In this document: piece after piece, positions 59,774-64,000 of the stretch
Position numbering within the stretch: position 1 is the first letter of the stretch
How the letters are laid out: each line of letters opens with the position of its first letter
Origin: CAZICM01 sp964537685
GTDB lineage: Bacteria > Myxococcota_A > Polyangia > Polyangiales > Polyangiaceae
DNA: 64,000 nucleotides
NCBI GenBank assembly: GCA_964537685.1
Contig: CAZICM010000041.1
Span: 1 to 64,000, forward strand
Reading direction: 5' to 3'
Made by a program: the position numbers and the translations under genes
Notes under the pieces: generated by a model
Database searches by the model: none
Told to the model about the DNA's origin: nothing
Seen by the model: the letters and a program-made list of their open reading frames with translations, nothing else

Positions 59774-60829
59774 TCAGGGCGGTACAAGCTGCAGCCTGCG
59801 TTTTTGAGCTTTCCTCGGCGCGGGCGATTCTTCCCCTAGCACTTCATAACAGATTCGATCGTTTCCATAGAGATCTTCGCCCGAAGACCTAACAAAAGCC
59901 CGGCAATGCCCGCAAATTTCCTGATGCCCGCATTCCCGGCAGCCTTCAAAGTCCCTATGCTTCATTCGCGCATGGGCTTCCATTCCGGCGATTTCCTTAA
60001 ACAATCCAGGCCGGTATTGGCCATACACGGGCTCTTTGACGGGATGACAGGTCGATACCGATAAATCGGCATGCACACACACCCGGCCCCGTCCCGCGCT
60101 GCATTGATAGAGCTGTTCACGCGGATAGCCAAAGGCGAGCAGGAGCGGGTTGATAATGGGATAAGCGGCTACATTCACAGGATATCCCATTCGGTATTTA
60201 ATCGCGGTAATCATCGCCAGCCTGGACAGTTCGGCCGGAGTGAGCGGTCTTAACAAAACCCCCGGTTTTTGAGAGCCTTCGGGTCCAACGCCCACGGGAA
60301 AGAGCGTTACGCCCTCAAACCTGGGATAGGTTTCGGCCAATTCCGTTAAAAACTCGGGCAGTACTTCAAGCACCGAGGGCGTGACCACACACATCACACA
60401 GGCGCGGATTCCCTTGGATAAAAGCGAGGCCAGCCCTCTTCCGGCTTCGTCGAAGGTGCCTTCTCCCCGCGCCGCATCATGAAGATGCCTAGGCCCATCC
60501 AAGCTGATGGTCAGTCTTAATTTTGGACCCATGGCCTGCATTCGGCTGATCGAGGCATCCGTGAGCATGGTGGCATTGGTATTGATGAGCACTTCTTCAT
60601 AGCCGAGCTTAAGGCTGGCCTCGCAGAGATCGAGCAGGGGTTTATAGGCAAAAGGCTCGCCGCCGGTAAAATGCAGTTGACGGAAGAGCCCAGCGCCTTC
60701 GCGGACAATGCGATGAGCGGTTAATTCAGGCATATCGCTGGTCCAATCGCGCGACCAGCCGACAAAACAATAATCGCAGCGCAGATTGCAGCGGCGGGTG
60801 ACTTCGATATCGAGCATGCTATCGGACAT
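59774..60829 (-). CDS. Radical SAM/SPASM protein
   Basis: About 351 residues. LDIEVTRRCNLRCDYCFVG holds the CxxxCxxC that binds the 4Fe-4S cluster; LHFTGGEPF is the SAM-binding GGE motif; LRLTISLDGP follows. The C-terminal SPASM domain has the Cys series CSAGRGRVCVHADLSVSTCH and CRECGHQEICGHCRAF ... RICYE for two more clusters. SPASM proteins mature peptides or build cofactors (PqqE, AhbD/NirJ types). The start at 60829 avoids overlap with the divergent TrmH gene; ATG 60895 is possible. The candidate peptide faces it. Confidence 0.88.
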   Translation of the reverse strand: MSDSMLDIEVTRRCNLRCDYCFVGWSRDWTSDMPELTAHRIVREGAGLFRQLHFTGGEPFAYKPLLDLCEASLKLGYEEVLINTNATMLTDASISRMQAMGPKLRLTISLDGPRHLHDAARGEGTFDEAGRGLASLLSKGIRACVMCVVTPSVLEVLPEFLTELAETYPRFEGVTLFPVGVGPEGSQKPGVLLRPLTPAELSRLAMITAIKYRMGYPVNVAAYPIINPLLLAFGYPREQLYQCSAGRGRVCVHADLSVSTCHPVKEPVYGQYRPGLFKEIAGMEAHARMKHRDFEGCRECGHQEICGHCRAFVRSSGEDLYGNDRICYEVLGEESPAPRKAQKRRLQLVPP

Positions 60830-60925
60830 GGATATGGAGGGCAGGATAGGTATTTTGTTGGCTTGTGTCCACCTTAATTTTTTACTATGGAGCATTTTAG
60901 GCGCTGGGCCGAAGGGTGGCTGGGC

Positions 60926-61774
60926 ATGACGATGAGCGATGAGATATTGGGCCGTTGTATTGAGGTGAGCGATTTAAACGATGAGCGGCTTCGGGATTAC
61001 CGCAATGTACGCGACAAAGATTTGATGCGGGAGCGGGAGAGTTTTTTGGCGGAGGGGGAGGTTGTGCTTCGGGTTTTATCGCAGAGCCTTCGTTTTCGGC
61101 CGCGTTCTTTGTTGTTGTCGGCGGGCCGGGTAAGCAAGCTGATGCCTATTTTGGAGGGGCCGGCGTTTTCGGGAGTGCCTATGTATATAGCGGCGCAGGG
61201 GTTAATGGATGAGCTGGTGGGGTTTCATATTCACCGGGGGATTTTGGCATCGGTGGGGCGTCTTTCGGTGCCATCGCCCGGGGAGTTATTGGCCCGGATG
61301 CCGGAAGCGCGGCGGATTTTGCTTTTGGAGGGCATATTAAATCACGACAATGTGGGGGGTATTTTTAGAAATGCGGCGGCATTTGGGGCGGATATGGTGT
61401 TGATGGATGCGCAGACCTGCGATCCATTCTATCGGAAGGCGCTTCGGGTATCGGTGGGTGGGTCGTTGGTGGTTCCCTATGGGCGTGCGGGCGTGGGGGA
61501 GAGTGGGGAAGTTTTGGTCAAGGCGGCGAAGGAGGCGGGATTTTATGTGTATTCGTTGAGTCCTCGGGCGGAAGCCGAGGAGATTGGGACGCTGATGAAG
61601 GCGGGGGAGTTGCCCTCTAAAATTGCATTGTTGTTAGGGACGGAGGGGGAGGGATTAAGCCGTGGGGCGATGGAGGGGGCGGATCGGGTATTGCGTATTG
61701 AGATGGCGCCGGGCTTTGATTCGCTGAATGTGGCGGTGGCGAGCGGGATTGCGCTGTTTGCGCTGAGAGGGTAG
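60926..61774 (+). CDS. TrmH/SpoU family RNA 2'-O-methyltransferase
   Basis: About 282 residues. The SPOUT motifs are complete: motif 1 NHDNVGGIFRNAAAFGAD, motif 2 IALLLGTEGEGLSRGAM and motif 3 FDSLNVAVASGIALFAL. The N-terminal part (DLNDERLRDYRNVRDKDLM, FLAEGEVVLRVLSQS) is the substrate-binding domain of this family. It methylates ribose in rRNA or tRNA. Start at 60926 with AAGGGTGG upstream; ATG 60887 would overlap the divergent radical SAM gene. Confidence 0.92.
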   Translation: MTMSDEILGRCIEVSDLNDERLRDYRNVRDKDLMRERESFLAEGEVVLRVLSQSLRFRPRSLLLSAGRVSKLMPILEGPAFSGVPMYIAAQGLMDELVGFHIHRGILASVGRLSVPSPGELLARMPEARRILLLEGILNHDNVGGIFRNAAAFGADMVLMDAQTCDPFYRKALRVSVGGSLVVPYGRAGVGESGEVLVKAAKEAGFYVYSLSPRAEAEEIGTLMKAGELPSKIALLLGTEGEGLSRGAMEGADRVLRIEMAPGFDSLNVAVASGIALFALRG

Positions 61775-61786
61775 GGGGCGATGGGA

Positions 61787-62515
61787 CTAGCGGGTGTTGT
61801 CTAGCGCCTCCGGATCAATCCCCATCTCCCTCAGCTTCGCCATGAGTTTTTCATTGCGTTCTGCGAGTTCGGTATTGTGCTCTGCGAGTTCGGTATTGCG
61901 CTCGGCCAAATCGCGCCCCGAAGGCAAGAGCTCTCCCTGCTCTGTATAAAAACGCAGCATCCCTTCATGCACACCCAGCAATAGACCAAGCTGCGCGCTC
62001 GGCATACGGCCCTGTTCGTCCTTGGCCAAAGGCTCATATTGGCCGTCAATCAAATGAAAACCAGCGAATTCTTTCGTGATAGGATCGAACCAAAAATAAT
62101 CCGGCGTCCGGAATATATCTTGATAGATCTGCTTCTTTAGCCCCCTATCCAAAGGACTCGTCCCCTTTGAAAGAACTTCCACAATCAAATGGGGATATTG
62201 GCCGTCTTCTCTCCATACACACCAGCTCTTGCGCGGCCTGCGCTCGGTGCCCAATACCACGAAAAAATCAGGACCCCGAAAATGATCGCTCTTGGATTGC
62301 TGTTCGCTGTTCCATTGCCGTTCGCTGTAGTAAATGTTCATGTTGCCAGCCGCGAAAAAATCCTTGCGCTCTTTCCAGTAGAGCTCCAAGCATTCAAGCA
62401 GCAAGAACAATTGCATCAGGTGAAGGGAAGATTCCATTTCAGGCTCGTCGCTTTCCATGTCGGAATCAGGCGCGCTAACGCCTTCTTCCAGTTCATCCAC
62501 TGCGACTGTGTTCAT
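61787..62515 (-). CDS. Uma2-family PD-(D/E)xK protein with coiled-coil tail
   Basis: 242 residues. The restriction-endonuclease-like core of the Uma2/DUF820 family is visible: RGPDFFVVLG (Asp) and PHLIVEVLSKGTS (Glu-x-Leu variant of ExK), then LKKQIYQDIFRTPDYFWFD. The C-terminus has three heptad units (AERNTEL, AEHNTEL, AERNEKL) encoded by a 21-bp tandem repeat at about 61845-61910, a coiled coil. The function of this common family is unknown. It starts 3 bp after the stop of the POT transporter gene, hence is probably co-transcribed. Confidence 0.87.
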   Translation of the reverse strand: MNTVAVDELEEGVSAPDSDMESDEPEMESSLHLMQLFLLLECLELYWKERKDFFAAGNMNIYYSERQWNSEQQSKSDHFRGPDFFVVLGTERRPRKSWCVWREDGQYPHLIVEVLSKGTSPLDRGLKKQIYQDIFRTPDYFWFDPITKEFAGFHLIDGQYEPLAKDEQGRMPSAQLGLLLGVHEGMLRFYTEQGELLPSGRDLAERNTELAEHNTELAERNEKLMAKLREMGIDPEALDNTR

Positions 62516-62518
62516 TGC

Positions 62519-64000
62519 TTATTCCCCTGCCTTGGCAGGCTTGGCAATCCAGCGACCATACATAAAGATACCCAGCGCGCTCGCCGCGCCAATGCCCGCC
62601 ATGATGTACCACACCAGCCCGATCGTCGCGCCGTGCTGCTGATACAGCATATGCGTTACATCCCACTTGTCTTGTCCCATCAACTCCACCAGCTTCGTAA
62701 ACGCTTCGCCCTGGGGTATCGCCTTAACCGCGTCCTCGGCCATCAATCCCTTCTGCGCCAGCATCGCCCGCGAAAAGGCTTCCTTCGACGCTAAATGCTC
62801 GTACAATACAGGCCCAATCTTCCCCTCCAAGGTCCATCCCAGCGCCAGCGACATCTGCGAAAATCCAAGGTACATCGCCTTCTTGTCAGGAGGCGCGAAA
62901 TTCCCAATGAATTCTCCAAACTTCGGGCTCGAGAGCATCTCGCCTACACTGAATATCGCTATCGCCGCGACGCTCAAAAAGCCAAGCACCGAATAGCCAG
63001 ATAAACAGAGCGATACGCAGGCCAATAGCGTTCCCACCACCATGCTCGTCGTCGCTCTCATCTTCGCCGATAACGCCGCGAATAAAAAGCACGTTATCAT
63101 GATCATGCCCGCGTTTAAATTGAGCATGCCTTCGGGCAATATCTCTTTGCCGTCTTTGCTCGTAATCACAAAGAAATTTACAACCGCGTTCTTTGAACCT
63201 TCATTGCCAAAAAACGCCTGCACAATGCCCCGCGTATCCACCCAGTCTTCAATATGCGCGGGCAATACATCGAAGAGCGCGTTGAACATAAACCAAAAGC
63301 CCGAAAAAATAACCAGATATACCCATACCTTGGGCTTGGCCAGCTCGCGCAGCGAGTCTACCACGAGGCTCTCTTGTTTGATTTTGCCTTCTTTTATCTG
63401 CTTAGCCCGCTCCAATCGCTCTTCTTTGCCGGGTTCTTTATAGGTCAGCAATAGCAAAAAATTAAAACAGATAATGCCCGCGCAGGCGAAAAAGACATTC
63501 TGCCAGGCCATCTTGCGCATATAGCCCGCGACCAGCGGCCCAAGGAATCCGCCGATGTTCACCGTCTGATAAAAAATTCCCCAGGCCATCGAGCTGTTCT
63601 GGCGGTTGGTCGACTTGACCAGCGTGCCCTGAATGCCAGGCTTGAAGATCGCCGTTCCCGTTGCCAGCAAAATCGCTCCAGCAAAGAAACCGCCATAGGA
63701 AGGGAAAAAGGCCATCACCAAATAGCCCATGATTTTTACCACCGTCGAGGCAAAAATCGTTTCCTTGTATCCATAGCGATCGGATAGGCCGCCCGTGAGC
63801 ACCGGCACAAAGCTTTGAAGCAGCGCCCATACGCTTAAAATTGTTCCAAAGCTGGCCATATCCACGCCCAGGCCGCCCTTGGATACCGGATCTTTGGCAT
63901 AAAGCGTGGCCACGGCCTTCACGCCGTAATAGGCCAGCCGCTCCACCATCTCCATCGCTCCAACAACCCAAAATACATAGCCCAGGCTTAATATCGAAGC
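62519..64000 (-). CDS. POT/PTR-family proton-dependent transporter, 5' end beyond window
   Basis: At least 493 residues. The frame stays open to base 64000 (it reads ASILSLGYVFWVVGA before the internal Met), so the true start lies outside. The POT signature MEMVERLAYYGVKAV is the E-x-x-ER-x-x-YY motif of proton-coupled oligopeptide transporters; FKPGIQGTLVKSTN and WGIFYQTVNIGGFLGP are also typical. About 12-14 helices. It likely imports di/tripeptides or related solutes. Confidence 0.9.
   Translation of the reverse strand, partial: ASILSLGYVFWVVGAMEMVERLAYYGVKAVATLYAKDPVSKGGLGVDMASFGTILSVWALLQSFVPVLTGGLSDRYGYKETIFASTVVKIMGYLVMAFFPSYGGFFAGAILLATGTAIFKPGIQGTLVKSTNRQNSSMAWGIFYQTVNIGGFLGPLVAGYMRKMAWQNVFFACAGIICFNFLLLLTYKEPGKEERLERAKQIKEGKIKQESLVVDSLRELAKPKVWVYLVIFSGFWFMFNALFDVLPAHIEDWVDTRGIVQAFFGNEGSKNAVVNFFVITSKDGKEILPEGMLNLNAGMIMITCFLFAALSAKMRATTSMVVGTLLACVSLCLSGYSVLGFLSVAAIAIFSVGEMLSSPKFGEFIGNFAPPDKKAMYLGFSQMSLALGWTLEGKIGPVLYEHLASKEAFSRAMLAQKGLMAEDAVKAIPQGEAFTKLVELMGQDKWDVTHMLYQQHGATIGLVWYIMAGIGAASALGIFMYGRWIAKPAKAGE

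Overview
The window reads like a Myxococcota (probably Polyangia-type) chromosome of moderate GC. Many genes encode lipoproteins with a lipobox followed by Ser/Gly-rich spacers, there are Myxococcus-type Cys-rich repeats, an AgmX/PglI-type C-terminal domain, a Ser/Thr kinase fused to WD40 repeats, Asp-rich Ca-binding motifs (DTNKDG) and multihaem cytochromes. The assignment is by gene style only; no rRNA or marker gene lies inside. A run of exactly 100 Ns (54823-54922) shows that this is a draft scaffold.

Layout. 1-490: on the minus strand, two tandem rRNA-type promoters and a boxA-like leader run off the left edge, so an rRNA operon probably starts just outside. 491-12.8 kb: metabolic and stress genes (S-formylglutathione hydrolase, aldo/keto reductase, pirin, UbiB-like kinase, OsmC, DJ-1/PfpI protein), two LysR regulators each divergent from a stress-type enzyme, a GGDEF-like protein and a lone HsdS. 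12.8-24.6 kb: lipoproteins, TPR protein, reductase, multihaem cytochromes, and a four-gene run of phosphotransferase, two C-type-lectin-like lipoproteins and a NADAR protein. 24.7-30.3 kb: a FolB/flavin-reductase fusion, a 1169-residue kinase-WD40 protein, an acyltransferase. 30.3-40.2 kb: lipoproteins, a metallophosphoesterase/outer-membrane pair, and a DUF262-family protein split by a 280-residue Ala/Pro/Lys linker. 40.2-50.9 kb: a complete pentose/pentitol uptake operon (FGGY kinase, ABC transporter, DUF6786-like lipoprotein) and a convergent nuclease/nuclease-inhibitor pair of the NucA/NuiA type. 51.2-58.6 kb: an RRM protein, then a duplicated accessory block of neprosin-domain lipoprotein plus Cys-rich lipoprotein, with a decayed second neprosin copy, hairpin repeats and the scaffold gap. 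58.6-64 kb: GST, a radical SAM/SPASM protein facing a 69-residue peptide ORF, a TrmH methyltransferase, a Uma2-type nuclease-fold protein and a POT transporter cut by the right edge.

Best leads for undescribed biology: (1) the neprosin/Cys-rich lipoprotein cassette, present twice with the same gene order; (2) the radical SAM/SPASM protein and the abutting small Cys/aromatic-tailed peptide, a possible RiPP locus; (3) the DUF262 protein with a histone-H1-like linker inserted inside the fold; (4) the FolB/flavoprotein fusion lacking the redox CxxC. The nuclease/inhibitor pair is a confident assignment to a known but uncommon system. All calls come from reading motifs by eye; no database search was run.
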